Shown: positions 1 to 9,616, numbered from the stretch's first letter. The stretch: DNA of 44,385 nt from Flavobacterium chungbukense (GCF_020805785.1 NZ_JAJGZV010000014.1:1-44385); one strand, 5' to 3'. Notes: generated from the letters alone by a model not told the origin. Made by a program: numbers and translations.

Positions 1-436
1 TTCGCATTCTGTCGGCCTCAATTTGAAGTGCCAGTTCGATTTTATCGCTAGGAAGCGTTTCAAAATAATTGGTTCTGTCATACCAGGTTGTTGCATTCAG
101 CTGCGCTCCAGTATTCTGAAGAACGTCCGTAATCGTGTTTCCGTTCTTTTTATTGAAAGTCGGCGTTCCTTTAAACATTAAATGTTCCAAAAGATGCGTC
201 GATCCCGTATTTCCTAAAACCTCATGTTTAGACCCCACGCGATATACAATCTGTACGGTTGCAACTGGCGAAGCGTTGTCCTTCAAAAGCAGAACACTCA
301 TGCCGTTTGGCTGGTAAAGATATTCCTCTATTCCGCCTAATTCTTTTATTTTCTTAAAGTTAACCGATTTATTCTGCGCTGAAATAAGGGTGCAGAAAGC
401 TAGTGAGCAATAGCCCAGAAGGATGTGTTTTTTCAT
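1..436 (-). CDS. M16 family zinc metallopeptidase, N-terminal part (cut by window edge)
   Basis: Reading the minus strand from the ATG at 436 gives 145 codons that run off the left edge without a stop. The first 20 or so residues (MKKHILLGYCSLAFCTLISA) look like a Sec signal peptide. The inverted zinc motif HxxEH is seen as HLLEHLMF at residues 81-88 (His81, Glu84, His85), in the usual setting 'VGSKHE...GSTHLLEHLMFKGT'. This is the hallmark of pitrilysin/insulinase peptidases, which cut peptides in the periplasm or at the surface. The gene lies downstream of two TlpA-like genes and a SusCD pair in the same direction, so it may process an imported peptide. The family call is firm; the substrate is unknown. 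The C-terminal domains cannot be seen. Confidence 0.88.
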   Translation of the reverse strand, partial: MKKHILLGYCSLAFCTLISAQNKSVNFKKIKELGGIEEYLYQPNGMSVLLLKDNASPVATVQIVYRVGSKHEVLGNTGSTHLLEHLMFKGTPTFNKKNGNTITDVLQNTGAQLNATTWYDRTNYFETLPSDKIELALQIEADRMR

Positions 437-461
437 GTTTTTATGATATTTTTTTAGTTTC

Positions 462-525
462 CAGTCTCAGTCACTCCCGATAACTATCGGGATCAGTTTT
501 CGCTGAGACTTGAAAACTGAGACTG
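462..525. repeat. Nested hairpin between tlpA-like gene and M16 peptidase gene
   Basis: CAGTCTCAGT (462-471) pairs exactly with ACTGAGACTG (516-525), and inside it lies a second perfect hairpin, CCCGATAACTATCGGG (476-491). There is no T-run on the minus strand after it, so it is not a textbook terminator; it could be a processing or stability element between cistrons. Confidence 0.6.
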
Positions 526-534
526 AATACTAAT

Positions 535-1668
535 CTATGATTTACTGAAAATTTCTTTCAATTTAGATTGAAGCTCAGCTTCTCTAAGATTTTTAGCAAC
601 GATTTTTCCGTCAGGTCCAATTAAGTAGTTTGTTGGCACCATTTTTACGCCGTATAAAACAGCAGCTTCATTCTGCCATCCTTTTAAGTCTGAAACATGA
701 GTCCAAGTTAGACCATCTTTTTCGATTGCTTTTTCCCAAAGGTTCTTTTTATCATCTAAAGAAACTCCCAAAACATCAAAACCTTTATCATGGTACGTTT
801 TGTAAGCCACAACCACATTCGGATTTTCTTTACGGCATGGTCCGCACCAGCTTGCCCAGAAATCCACTAAAACATATTTGCCTTTGTAATCTGATAATTT
901 TACCACTTTTCCATTTACATCTGTTTGAGAGAATTGAGGCGCAACTACACCAACAGCAGTTTTATCATTAAGATCAATAGCCGTTTTTAATCTTTTTCCG
1001 TAGAATGATTTTTGAATTTCTGGAGATAAAATTGTGTAATATTCTTTTACTTTCTCTGGAGTTCCGTAAGAAACAATTCGGTCCTCAATTACTAATGCTC
1101 CTCCTAAATTATCTTTATTTTTTTTAATGAATTTATCTGTTAGATCATCCGCTAAAGCGCCTAGATCTTTCCATTTTTTATCCATCATCGCTTGCTGCTC
1201 AGTTGTCAATTTTACTTTTCCGCTTTGAGTTAACGAATCAGATAATTTGTAAATTGGACCCGCAACTGCTTGTATTTTTTTAAATTCATTATCATAATAC
1301 GATTTATAAAAATCATTTTGAGGAGAGCCCGTTACTTTTGCTTTAAAAACAGAATCTTTTTTAGCCTCAATTTTAATATCTTCATTATCTAAAAGAAAAT
1401 AAGCGCCATATTCCTGTCCTTTAATTTTAAGCGTATGAAATAAAGGTTCTGCTGTTTTTCCTGTAAAAGAAAATGCACCTTCTTTTACCTCAGCAGAATC
1501 GATGATTTTTTTATCGCCTTTTTCATCTGCATATTCCAGATAAACAGTTCCTTTATCTAAACCAGCAATAGTACCGTTGATTGTGTAACCTTCTTTTTTT
1601 GCACAAGAAGTAAATGCCGTTGCCATCGCCAATGCGAATAAACTAGATTTTAAAATTGTACTCTTCAT
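535..1668 (-). CDS. TlpA-like thiol-disulfide oxidoreductase lipoprotein with N-terminal DUF4369-type domain
   Basis: This 377-residue protein starts with a lipoprotein signal (lipobox FTSC, Cys22), so it should sit on the periplasmic side of a membrane or at the surface. Residues 27-115 look like the beta-rich DUF4369 domain (YTINGTIAGLDKGTVYLEY), followed by a helical linker and a C-terminal AhpC/TSA-thioredoxin domain from about 240. The redox motif WCGPC is at 274-278 (Cys275, Cys278), and a cis-Pro loop is seen at 'KMVPTNYLI'. Such proteins reduce or exchange disulfides in exported proteins. It is a diverged paralogue of the gene upstream (1764-2966), with about 95 bases between them. 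The pairing of two such genes with SusCD and an M16 peptidase suggests a role tied to that transporter; this is inference. Confidence 0.88.
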   Translation of the reverse strand: MKSTILKSSLFALAMATAFTSCAKKEGYTINGTIAGLDKGTVYLEYADEKGDKKIIDSAEVKEGAFSFTGKTAEPLFHTLKIKGQEYGAYFLLDNEDIKIEAKKDSVFKAKVTGSPQNDFYKSYYDNEFKKIQAVAGPIYKLSDSLTQSGKVKLTTEQQAMMDKKWKDLGALADDLTDKFIKKNKDNLGGALVIEDRIVSYGTPEKVKEYYTILSPEIQKSFYGKRLKTAIDLNDKTAVGVVAPQFSQTDVNGKVVKLSDYKGKYVLVDFWASWCGPCRKENPNVVVAYKTYHDKGFDVLGVSLDDKKNLWEKAIEKDGLTWTHVSDLKGWQNEAAVLYGVKMVPTNYLIGPDGKIVAKNLREAELQSKLKEIFSKS

Positions 1669-1699
1669 GTTGATATTTTTTTATTATTATATTATTCGC

Positions 1700-1758
1700 T
1701 TTTCAGTTTACGTTTTCAGTGCTAATTTTCGACTGTGACTGAAAACCGCGACTGAAAA
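1700..1758. repeat. Bipartite hairpin between the two tlpA-like genes
   Basis: TTTTCAGT (1700-1707) and GTTTTCAGT (1712-1720) pair in order with ACTGAAAAC (1738-1746) and ACTGAAAA (1751-1758), with a four-base internal bulge on each side. It resembles the hairpin at 462-525 in using CAGT/ACTG stems. No T-run follows on the minus strand. Confidence 0.55.
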
Positions 1759-1763
1759 ATTAA

Positions 1764-2966
1764 TTACGATTTCATAAGCTCTTTTAATTTCGCTTCCAAT
1801 TCTGCACCTCTTAAATTGTCGCCGATAATTACACCTTTACTATCCACTAAATACGTTGCTGGAATTGCTTTTACATTAAATGATTTACTTACTTTGTCAT
1901 CATCTAAAAGATTGTGCCATTGCATATTTTCTTGACCTAAAGCTTTTTGCCAAGCTTTTTCATCTTTATCAATTGAGATACTCAAAATTTCAAAACCTTT
2001 ACCTGCATATTCTGCATAAGCCGTTTTCAGATTTGGAATTTCTTTACGGCAAGGTCCGCACCAAGAAGCCCAGAAATCTACCAGAATATATTTTTTTCCT
2101 GCTACAATATCTTTTGCATTATAAGGTTTTCCGTCTTTATCTTTCAAATTGAAATTAGCAATGCTTGTTCCAATTAAAGATTTCGGGTTCAAATCTTTAT
2201 CTAAAACTTGTCCGTAATAGCTTTTCTTTGCCACTTCTGAAAACTGATCGAACATTGGTTTTTGGTCCGGTGTGAAATAGCTGTAATTTGTCATCATGAA
2301 AAATGGTCCCCACCAAGTTGCTTTGTGCTTAGCAATCAGATCTTTTGTTGTTTTTTCAACTTTTGTAAAAAATGCCTTTTCCGCTGCTTCAAAAGTTTTC
2401 CATTGTTCCGTAGCGTAAAGAGAATCTAGCACTTTTTTGTTTCCTTCTTTTCTGGCTTTACCTACTTTATTGCTTAATTCGTCAATTCCCACGTGATAAG
2501 CTGTATAATCTTTGTCTAACTCCTCTTTAAAAGCAGTTTCTTTTTTATAGTAATCATGCGATTTTGAACCTGTAACCACTACATCTTTAAATACAATCCA
2601 TTGTCCTTCGTCTGTTGAAACAGTTCCAGCTGCTGTAACTTTAATTTTTGCATTTTCAGCCATTACGGGTATCATTCCTTTGCTTTTCCCAAACGTTATG
2701 TAGAAGTATCTTGGTTCATTTGATTTTCCTGTAAAAGTAAATTTACCATCTTTTAAAGTTGTTTCTGCAACTGGCGACTCTGAAGAATGCGTTGCGCCAG
2801 GAATTAATTTTACAGCTGTTCCATCTTCAAGACCCGTTACATTTCCTTCAATTGTATAAGAAGATGCTGGAGGCGCTGTTGCTTTTTTCTTTTGTGCAGT
2901 ACTGCTGTTTGAAATCGTAAACAAACAGATACACAACCCTATTATTTTATATTTAATTGTATTCAT
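1764..2966 (-). CDS. TlpA-like thiol-disulfide oxidoreductase with N-terminal DUF4369-type domain
   Basis: This 400-residue protein carries a Sec signal peptide ending near STAQ (residue 25), with no lipobox cysteine, so it is probably soluble in the periplasm. A DUF4369-like domain follows from residue 38 (YTIEGNVTGLEDGTAVKL), then a helical middle, then a thioredoxin fold from about 265. The active site WCGPC lies at 302-306 (Cys303, Cys306) and the cis-Pro loop at 'KAIPATYLV'. It shares architecture and many residues with the lipoprotein paralogue downstream. A terminator-like hairpin at 2983-3024 separates it from the SusD gene upstream, so it may be partly uncoupled from the SusCD message. 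Confidence 0.87.
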   Translation of the reverse strand: MNTIKYKIIGLCICLFTISNSSTAQKKKATAPPASSYTIEGNVTGLEDGTAVKLIPGATHSSESPVAETTLKDGKFTFTGKSNEPRYFYITFGKSKGMIPVMAENAKIKVTAAGTVSTDEGQWIVFKDVVVTGSKSHDYYKKETAFKEELDKDYTAYHVGIDELSNKVGKARKEGNKKVLDSLYATEQWKTFEAAEKAFFTKVEKTTKDLIAKHKATWWGPFFMMTNYSYFTPDQKPMFDQFSEVAKKSYYGQVLDKDLNPKSLIGTSIANFNLKDKDGKPYNAKDIVAGKKYILVDFWASWCGPCRKEIPNLKTAYAEYAGKGFEILSISIDKDEKAWQKALGQENMQWHNLLDDDKVSKSFNVKAIPATYLVDSKGVIIGDNLRGAELEAKLKELMKS

Positions 2967-2982
2967 TTTTGATTGATATTTT

Positions 2983-3024
2983 AAAAAAGCTTCCCTTTCG
3001 GGGAATCCTAATTAGGAAGCTTTT
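2983..3024 (-). terminator. Rho-independent terminator or attenuator after susD-like gene
   Basis: AAAAGCTTCC (2985-2994) pairs exactly with GGAAGCTTTT (3015-3024); a second small stem CCC/GGGG sits inside. Read on the minus strand the stem ends in a run of six T, as expected for termination behind the SusD gene that stops at 3031. Confidence 0.75.
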
Positions 3025-3030
3025 GAGTTG

Positions 3031-4437
3031 TTATTTTGATACGTTTTGTGTAATTGTACCGTTTCCTGGATTTTGCGTTGCTCCTTGCGGGAAAGGCATT
3101 GTCCATAAATGAGAATCTGATTTTAATGTATAAGTTGTTCCGTTTGCTGTTTTAGTGAAACTTACTTTGTAGATACCTTCTGCATTTAAACGTCTTGCAT
3201 CTGCAAATGGAATCAGCGTTAAAATAAGTTCGTTGTTTTTAGTTCTAAAAATAGCATTCAAAGCTGTCGTCTTATCAGTCGTTGCAATATCCTGATACGA
3301 AGCCGGCTGAATACGTGTTTTACGAACGGTATTTAAAACTGTTAATGCTTGACTAATTTGTCCTGCACGAGCAAGGCATTCTGCTTTAATCAAATATACC
3401 TCAACAGTTGTAATTCCACCATAATTGAACATACCAGATAAAGTTCTTCTGTAATAGGTATCTGCACCAACAGTTCTAAGTTTCCAACGTGATTTGAAAC
3501 GGACATCTCCAACTTCAAAACTTTGCGCACGTTCTACAGGTATACTATATTCTGTAGATAAATAAGTTGTTGCACCATGACGGAAAGTATAATTCTCGAC
3601 ATAAGTGTATCCCATTGGAGATGGTGTATTGGTGTATGAATTTGCAACATCAATTACAGCTTTATTAGCAATGTAATAAGCATTCCAATCGTATAATTTA
3701 TTATTTTCGACCAAAGCCAAATCTGCATATTTAAGAGCTTCTGTATAATTATTCATTTGCAAGTAAACACGTGCATAAAATGCATAACCAGCTCCTAAAT
3801 TTGGATGCAAAGCAGTTTGCGAAACCTTTGGCAAATAAGGCAATGCATCTTTTACATCTGCTAAAATAAAATCGTACATTTCTTGAATGCTTACTTGTTT
3901 ACTCGGCGCATTTATATCTGCACTTGTAATCAATGGCACAGATAATTTTGTAGTAGCAGTTGAAGCTACGTAAGTTTCTGCATAAAAATTAGCAAGATTA
4001 TAATATGACATAGCACGCAAAATTTTTGCTTGAGCCCAAAGTATACGTTTTTGATCTTCAGTTGCTTCAGTTGTATTTAAGGCATTTGAAATAATCAAAT
4101 TAAAAGTAGCAATACCCATATAACTTCTGTAATACGTACTTTCGTCTGCCTGATTTAACTGAATACGATCTGCAGTTTCGTCCCACATATAATTAGCTTT
4201 CGTCAAGCGCTGAGCTGCTAGAGTGGCAATATCAATAAATTTATCATTCATCAAGTTTAATGCCTGATCAACGTTTACGCTTTGATTGGTATACTCATCT
4301 CGAATAAAAGCCTCATAATCAGCTAATGTTGTTGGTATTTTAGATCCTTTTGGTGCATCATCCAAATAATCATTGCAAGATGCAAAAGTTAAACCTAATG
4401 TTAATACGCAAAGTATCTTTATATATATATTTTTCAT
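3031..4437 (-). CDS. SusD/RagB family outer-membrane lipoprotein
   Basis: The 468-residue product has a lipoprotein signal with Cys21 in LTFASC, then the typical SusD start CNDYLDDAPKG. Later blocks fit the RagB/SusD fold: a helix-rich TPR-like core (ILWAQAKILRAMSYYNLAN, YAFYARVYLQMNNYTEALKY) and the C-terminal stretch 'VEVYLIKAECLARAGQ...VLNTVRKTR' with 'DARRL' near the end. SusD proteins sit as lids on SusC channels at the cell surface and bind the substrate. It follows the STN-type SusC with 18 bases between them. At 468 residues it is shorter than many glycan-binding SusDs and, with no glycosidase nearby, the ligand need not be a glycan. Confidence 0.93.
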   Translation of the reverse strand: MKNIYIKILCVLTLGLTFASCNDYLDDAPKGSKIPTTLADYEAFIRDEYTNQSVNVDQALNLMNDKFIDIATLAAQRLTKANYMWDETADRIQLNQADESTYYRSYMGIATFNLIISNALNTTEATEDQKRILWAQAKILRAMSYYNLANFYAETYVASTATTKLSVPLITSADINAPSKQVSIQEMYDFILADVKDALPYLPKVSQTALHPNLGAGYAFYARVYLQMNNYTEALKYADLALVENNKLYDWNAYYIANKAVIDVANSYTNTPSPMGYTYVENYTFRHGATTYLSTEYSIPVERAQSFEVGDVRFKSRWKLRTVGADTYYRRTLSGMFNYGGITTVEVYLIKAECLARAGQISQALTVLNTVRKTRIQPASYQDIATTDKTTALNAIFRTKNNELILTLIPFADARRLNAEGIYKVSFTKTANGTTYTLKSDSHLWTMPFPQGATQNPGNGTITQNVSK

Positions 4438-4455
4438 AGTGTAGTCTTTTTTAGA

Positions 4456-7400
4456 TTAGAAATTAATGTTAACACCAAAAACTAAACTTGGAGATTGAAA
4501 GCCATTTAAAAGATATTTAGCATCTCTGCTTTTGGCTACTGTAAATACATTTTCAGCATTCAAATTAAAACGAATATCTTGTAATTTTACTCTTTTTACA
4601 ATAGCTGAAGGCATTTGATAGGCTAGCGAAACATTGCTTAATCTTATGTTTGATGCATCCAAAATATTAATATCTGCATAACGATAAATATCACGAGAAT
4701 CTGATGTAAAATCTGCTTCATATTCGTATACCGCACGTGGTATATTGGTAAAAGCTTCGTCACCTGGATTTTGCCAACGATTTACAATATCTTTATTTAC
4801 AGTTGTAATATTAGTAACATAACTTCCTAAAGCTCCATTATAATCATTCTGCAACATTGGTAAAAATGTATTTCTAATTTTATGCCCTAACTCGTAAATG
4901 AAAAGCGCAGAAAGAGAGAAATTTTTATAGTTTACTGAAGTATGAAATGAACCACTGTGTGTTGGTACAGTTGAGCCATAATCATGAACAGCATCTAAAT
5001 CGGCTGGATTGTATATTACTTTTTCGCCTGCTGCATTATAAACCTGTGGCAATCCTTTTTCATTTAAACCTGCCCATTTGTAACCGTAAATAGTATTGTA
5101 GTTATTACCAACTCTAGGATATGCAGAAGGATAGTCTAACTGTAGATAGTATACTGGAGCTTTTACTTTTACAAAGTCAACTTTATTTTTGTTGTAAGCA
5201 TATAAAACAGACGCATCCCAAGAGAATGAAGGAGTTTTTACAATAGTTCCTCTTAAAGTTGTTTCAATACCTTTGTTGGTCATTTCTCCATTATTAATTT
5301 TATAGGTAGAATATCCAAATCCTTCAGTCGGGATTCCGTTACTATTTGCTAATAAATCCTGTCCTTTTTTGTTGTAAAGATCAAAAGTTCCGCTTAATCT
5401 ATTTTTAAAGAATGCAAAATCAATACCTACGTTAGTTGTTGTAGTTTTTTCCCAAGACAATTCTGGGTTTGGTCTCTGATTAACATATCCCTGATTTCCT
5501 CCGACATTTGGATTAGCATAATAACTAGCTGTTAAGTAAGGTGCAGAATCTTTGGCTACATTTCCTCCAATACCATATGATGCACGAATCTTAAGTCCAT
5601 CAATCCAATCTACATTAAAAAATGATTCTTTATCAATATTCCAGCCAGCTCCTGCAGACCAAGTTGGTTTATTTTGATATTTATTATCAGTACCCCAAAG
5701 ATTAGAACGGTCCCAACGCAAACTTCCGGTTACAGAGTATTTTCTATTATAAGTATACCCTCCTGTACCGTAAAAAGATACATAGCGGTTTACTAACTCA
5801 CGTTCTGCAGAGAACTCATTCAGGTTCATATAACCTCCAAAAACAGAGCCATAAACTTTAAGCAAATCTGCTTGATTTACTGGTGCAAATGACAACGTTT
5901 GCTCATCCCAACCATAACGAGTGTTATCGCCATATTCTATTTTTGAATGACGAATTTCCATACCTGCAATTGCAGTTACGTCGTGTACATTATTGAAAGT
6001 CTGATCAAAATTTAATTGCTGACGGAAGTTGTAAGCATTAGAAAATTGATTGGTTTCTTTTAAGATATCACCATAAGGCAAATTATAAACCGCTTTGTTA
6101 TTGCTATCAATAGTAACTAAACCATTTACCTTACTTCTCACTTCAAATGATTCTTTATCTTTTAATAAACTACCGCGATCTACACCATATTCATATTGAA
6201 ACATTGCATTATAAGTAAAAGCATTACTAAACTTTACATTAAATTTTGCAAAAGTTCTGTTTAAGAAGTTTTTAGTTTTATTTATATTTCTTCCCAATTC
6301 ATCTATTGGCGTAATATCCATGTTATAAAGACCATAAGTCTGCATGGATTGCAATGTGAAATTATTATATCGAGACGCCGCTGTAGAAGTAAAATTAGAA
6401 CCATCGTTATTTACTAATTGATTGTACATCTGATATTTAAATTGTGGAGAAAAAGCATCATAAGTTTGAGTATCGCTCTCACCATAATTAATATAAGTCC
6501 CCAAATCTAACGACAACCAGCTTGTAATATCTGTTGAATTCTTCAAATTAATTCCCACAGATTGATTATCAGAATATCTATCTTCAAATTTATTTCCTTT
6601 ATACGTTAAAGAAGCATTAAAAGCGTTAGATTCTGTTGCTTTACCTAGACTTATGTTATGCTGAATAAAATATTGATCACGTTTGGCATATTTAGCAATA
6701 TCATCATAATATTTGTATCCTTGCGCTCCAAGTGCATCAAGACGGCTGTTCATTTCTGTCATTGAAGTTTTACCAGCGTAACCATTTAATATTGTCTGCA
6801 TTCCTAAACTAGTAAATACAGCATTGTTTAATAAAGATTGCGCATAAGTTCCAGCATTTGCTCCTTGTAAATTAGGATTTCCAGTTGCCCAACCTCTTTC
6901 TAAACTAATAATATCACCAGCATCTGTTAGATTTCCTGTATAATTTCTGTAAGGAGTAACAGTCATATTACTTGAAAAAGAAATATTTATTTTTCCTGCT
7001 TTTGCTTTTTTTGTTGTAATTACCACTACACCATTTGCTGCACGAGCTCCATAAATAGAGGAAGCTGCTGCATCTTTAAGGACAGTAATGGTTTCAATAT
7101 CTTCTAAGTTTAGGCTCGGAAGGTTTTCTTCTAAACTAAAATATTGATTAAATTTTGTATTTTCTATAGGAAAGCCATCAATTACGTATAATGGAGTAGT
7201 TAAACCATTCATAGAAGTGGTTCCACGAATTTTGCCATTTTGGTATCCAACGATACGTCCTTCTAAAATTTTATCTAAACTGCTTAAACGCTGTTCTTGA
7301 AAATCTTTAGCTTTTAAACTAGAAAAAGATCCTGTAGCTTGTTCGGAAGAAATATCCTGATAACCAGTTTTTAAAACTACTCCTTCTAATTCCTGTATAT

Positions 7401-8031
7401 CTTCTTTTAAGACAACGTTAATAACGCTTCTGCCACCAACTTTAATCTCTTGTCTAACATATCCTAAATAAGCAAACGCTAAAGTTGTTTCACCACTAAC
7501 TGTAATGATCTGATATTCACCATTAAAATCAGTTTGAACACCTCTTCCTGAACCATTATCAGAAATTGCTGCGCCTACTAGAGGATTTCCTTTTTCGTCT
7601 GTTACTCTACCTTTTACAATAAAATCTGCCTCAGGTTTTTTAACTTCAGATGTTTTATCAGCTGCAAGTTTTTTGGGCATCAAAATAATATGGTTTCCAG
7701 ATACTTTAAAATCGGTACTGGTATTATTAAAAATTTTACTCAAAATTACGTCAATCGAAGTTTCACTTGCATTTACGTCGATTACTCTATTCAAATCGAC
7801 AGATCTTACATTGTAAACAAATCTATAATCTGTAGTATACTCAAGTCTTTCAATAACTTTTGCAACGGTCATATTATTGACATTAAAAGAAATCTTATTT
7901 TTTTGAGAATAACTAGTTCCAGCATGCATTACACTTAATGCCGTTAGAAGAAATAATGTGGTCAATTTCATTTTCAAATCAAATTTCAAAAAAGGCTTAT
8001 CAAACCTGATTCTGTTCAAGAGTTTTTTCAT
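4456..8031 (-). CDS. SusC/RagA family TonB-dependent outer-membrane transporter with STN signalling domain
   Basis: This 1191-residue protein has a long N-terminus before the hydrophobic signal (LTTLFLLTALSVMHA, about residues 23-38). An STN/secretin-like domain follows at roughly 47-117 (FNVNNMTVAKVIERLEYTT), then a carboxypeptidase D-like regulatory domain (VKGRVTDEKGNPLVGAAIS), a plug with LYVIDGFPIENT and VLKDAAASSIYGARAANGVV, and a beta-barrel ending in FGVNINF. It imports a bound ligand across the outer membrane with energy from TonB. The STN domain is the part that signals to a FecR anti-sigma factor, which fits the fecR gene directly upstream and the divergent ECF sigma gene. This layout suggests substrate-induced autoregulation. 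The ligand cannot be told from sequence. Confidence 0.95.
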   Translation of the reverse strand: MKKLLNRIRFDKPFLKFDLKMKLTTLFLLTALSVMHAGTSYSQKNKISFNVNNMTVAKVIERLEYTTDYRFVYNVRSVDLNRVIDVNASETSIDVILSKIFNNTSTDFKVSGNHIILMPKKLAADKTSEVKKPEADFIVKGRVTDEKGNPLVGAAISDNGSGRGVQTDFNGEYQIITVSGETTLAFAYLGYVRQEIKVGGRSVINVVLKEDIQELEGVVLKTGYQDISSEQATGSFSSLKAKDFQEQRLSSLDKILEGRIVGYQNGKIRGTTSMNGLTTPLYVIDGFPIENTKFNQYFSLEENLPSLNLEDIETITVLKDAAASSIYGARAANGVVVITTKKAKAGKINISFSSNMTVTPYRNYTGNLTDAGDIISLERGWATGNPNLQGANAGTYAQSLLNNAVFTSLGMQTILNGYAGKTSMTEMNSRLDALGAQGYKYYDDIAKYAKRDQYFIQHNISLGKATESNAFNASLTYKGNKFEDRYSDNQSVGINLKNSTDITSWLSLDLGTYINYGESDTQTYDAFSPQFKYQMYNQLVNNDGSNFTSTAASRYNNFTLQSMQTYGLYNMDITPIDELGRNINKTKNFLNRTFAKFNVKFSNAFTYNAMFQYEYGVDRGSLLKDKESFEVRSKVNGLVTIDSNNKAVYNLPYGDILKETNQFSNAYNFRQQLNFDQTFNNVHDVTAIAGMEIRHSKIEYGDNTRYGWDEQTLSFAPVNQADLLKVYGSVFGGYMNLNEFSAERELVNRYVSFYGTGGYTYNRKYSVTGSLRWDRSNLWGTDNKYQNKPTWSAGAGWNIDKESFFNVDWIDGLKIRASYGIGGNVAKDSAPYLTASYYANPNVGGNQGYVNQRPNPELSWEKTTTTNVGIDFAFFKNRLSGTFDLYNKKGQDLLANSNGIPTEGFGYSTYKINNGEMTNKGIETTLRGTIVKTPSFSWDASVLYAYNKNKVDFVKVKAPVYYLQLDYPSAYPRVGNNYNTIYGYKWAGLNEKGLPQVYNAAGEKVIYNPADLDAVHDYGSTVPTHSGSFHTSVNYKNFSLSALFIYELGHKIRNTFLPMLQNDYNGALGSYVTNITTVNKDIVNRWQNPGDEAFTNIPRAVYEYEADFTSDSRDIYRYADINILDASNIRLSNVSLAYQMPSAIVKRVKLQDIRFNLNAENVFTVAKSRDAKYLLNGFQSPSLVFGVNINF

Positions 8032-8089
8032 ACTTTTAAAATGTTTTTTTTAATGTTGGTTGGTTAATTAACTGACCGCATATACTCTA

Positions 8090-8122
8090 CCGGGAAATGT
8101 TGGCGCATTTTCCGGTTTTTTT
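8090..8122 (+). terminator. Terminator-like hairpin facing the plus strand between fecR and susC
   Basis: CCGGGAAATG (8090-8099) pairs with CATTTTCCGG (8106-8115) with one G-T wobble and a six-base loop, followed at once by seven T on the plus strand. Both flanking genes run on the minus strand, so a plus-strand terminator here has no obvious gene to serve. An antisense RNA starting in the 5' end of susC would explain it. On the minus strand the same bases form a hairpin in the susC leader. Confidence 0.55.
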
Positions 8123-8228
8123 ATAACGATCCTTTTCATTTTTGGATTTTTCTTACATAGGCTTTTATTTATTTTAGATTTCTGAATTTATATTTTAGAT
8201 TTAGAATATTAACGTCCAAACTAATAAC

Positions 8229-9374
8229 TTATTTAATAGTAATTTTATCTCTGTCTATTTGATAATCAATCTTATAACTATCACTAAAATATTTCAAGAC
8301 CACTTCAATCGGTTCATTATCAAAACTGGCATTAAAAATCTCTTTCCCTAAAGTTTTGTTTTTATTAATGAAGGTCACATTATATTGGCGTTCGAGTTTT
8401 TTGATGATCTGAGCAAACGAAGCATTCTTAAATACTAGACTTCCTTTTACCCAAGCGGTGTAATAATCGGTATTAACTTGTTCTGTTTTAATAGCATTTT
8501 CACCTTTTAAATTAGATCCCTTAAATCCTGGAGACAGATAGACCTGATTTGTTTTCTGCTGTTTATAAAGTGAAACTTTACCTTCAACTAAAACAACATC
8601 AGTACTTTCACTGTTATTATATGAATCAACATTGAACTTAGTTCCCAAAACCTCAACGTTAACTTCCTGTGCATTAACAGTAAACGGATGCGCTTTATCT
8701 TTACTTACTTCAAAATATGCTTCGCCAGTCAAATAAACCTGTCTGTTTTTGTTTCTCACAAACTGCACTGGATAACGTAAGGATGTTCCTGCATTCAAAT
8801 GCACTACCGTTCCATCAGATAATTGAACTTCAAATTTTTTCCCGTAAGGAATTTTCAAAGTATTATAAACCAACTCCCCTTCGGCTAAAGCTTTGGTATA
8901 AATCAATCGGTTTTTTTCTTGTTTTCCAATGATATTTCCATCTTTATCTGTCACATTTTTATTTTCCGACGTATCAATTGTTTCAGAGGATCCGTTACCT
9001 AATTGTAAAACAATTTCGTCTACTCTCGGAATAATAACATTTTGTTTAACTTGAGCTGCACCAGAATTTTTATAAAAATAAAATCCTCCTAAAGCGATAA
9101 TTAAAATCGCCGCATACTTATAATAAGATGAAAATCTTCTTTTTGTAAAAACATTATTTTCTTTTTGAATTCTCTCTGAAAGTTGTTTTCTGACTTCAGT
9201 AGAATCAAAAGAATTCAAAGCCGTATCTATTGCGTAATTGGTTTTTACAAAATCCTTAAACACAATTTGATTTTCGTCTTCTTTTAGCCACTCAGTCAGT
9301 TGCTCAATTTCGTCTGTTGAAGCCTGATTTGTGATAAATTTAACGATTAATCGCTCTGATTTTTTTTCTGTCAT
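8229..9374 (-). CDS. FecR-type anti-sigma factor
   Basis: The likely start is the ATG at 9374 (MTEKKSERLIVKF), giving 381 residues; an in-frame ATG at 9413 adds 13 residues that do not look like the family. Order of parts: an N-terminal cytoplasmic region with the FecR_N-like pattern (FITNQASTDEIEQLTEWL), one membrane helix (YKYAAILIIALGGFYFY, near 90-110), a periplasmic FecR domain (LSDGTVVHLNAGTSLRYP, YLTGEAYFEVSKD, VLGTKFNVDSY) and a C-terminal DUF4974 domain (FDNEPIEVVLKYFS). Such proteins hold an ECF sigma factor until the SusC STN domain signals substrate. The gene is divergent from the sigma gene and about 200 bases upstream of susC, the standard arrangement. Confidence 0.93.
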   Translation of the reverse strand: MTEKKSERLIVKFITNQASTDEIEQLTEWLKEDENQIVFKDFVKTNYAIDTALNSFDSTEVRKQLSERIQKENNVFTKRRFSSYYKYAAILIIALGGFYFYKNSGAAQVKQNVIIPRVDEIVLQLGNGSSETIDTSENKNVTDKDGNIIGKQEKNRLIYTKALAEGELVYNTLKIPYGKKFEVQLSDGTVVHLNAGTSLRYPVQFVRNKNRQVYLTGEAYFEVSKDKAHPFTVNAQEVNVEVLGTKFNVDSYNNSESTDVVLVEGKVSLYKQQKTNQVYLSPGFKGSNLKGENAIKTEQVNTDYYTAWVKGSLVFKNASFAQIIKKLERQYNVTFINKNKTLGKEIFNASFDNEPIEVVLKYFSDSYKIDYQIDRDKITIK

Positions 9375-9616
9375 TTGGGTTATTTTTAATATTATTACGA
9401 AGCCAAAAAACAAAACCCTAACAATTTGATAAAGTTTTTTTCATTTTAATGCTTTTTCTATTTTTGACAAGTCTTTTCTCTCAATTAAACTATATTAATT
9501 CTATAGAATTTATAAATTAAATAAATTACATTTGCATTTTAATTCCCCTTTTTATTTGTAATAAATTTCGAATAGAAAATGAATAAAATGAGCATTTTTA
9601 AGAAAATCAGCTCGTT

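Noticed and set aside
462..525. Hairpin after the lipoprotein tlpA-like gene as an intrinsic terminator
   Set aside because: No T-run follows on either strand; kept only as a hairpin repeat.
4456..8031. The STN-type SusC as a second glycan importer of the xylan locus
   Set aside because: It is separated by unrelated genes, has its own sigma/anti-sigma control, and carries no copy of the xylan-locus operator.
8904..8913. CAATCGGTTT inside the fecR gene as a seventh operator
   Set aside because: One mismatch, within coding sequence and outside the xylan locus; expected by chance in AT-rich DNA.
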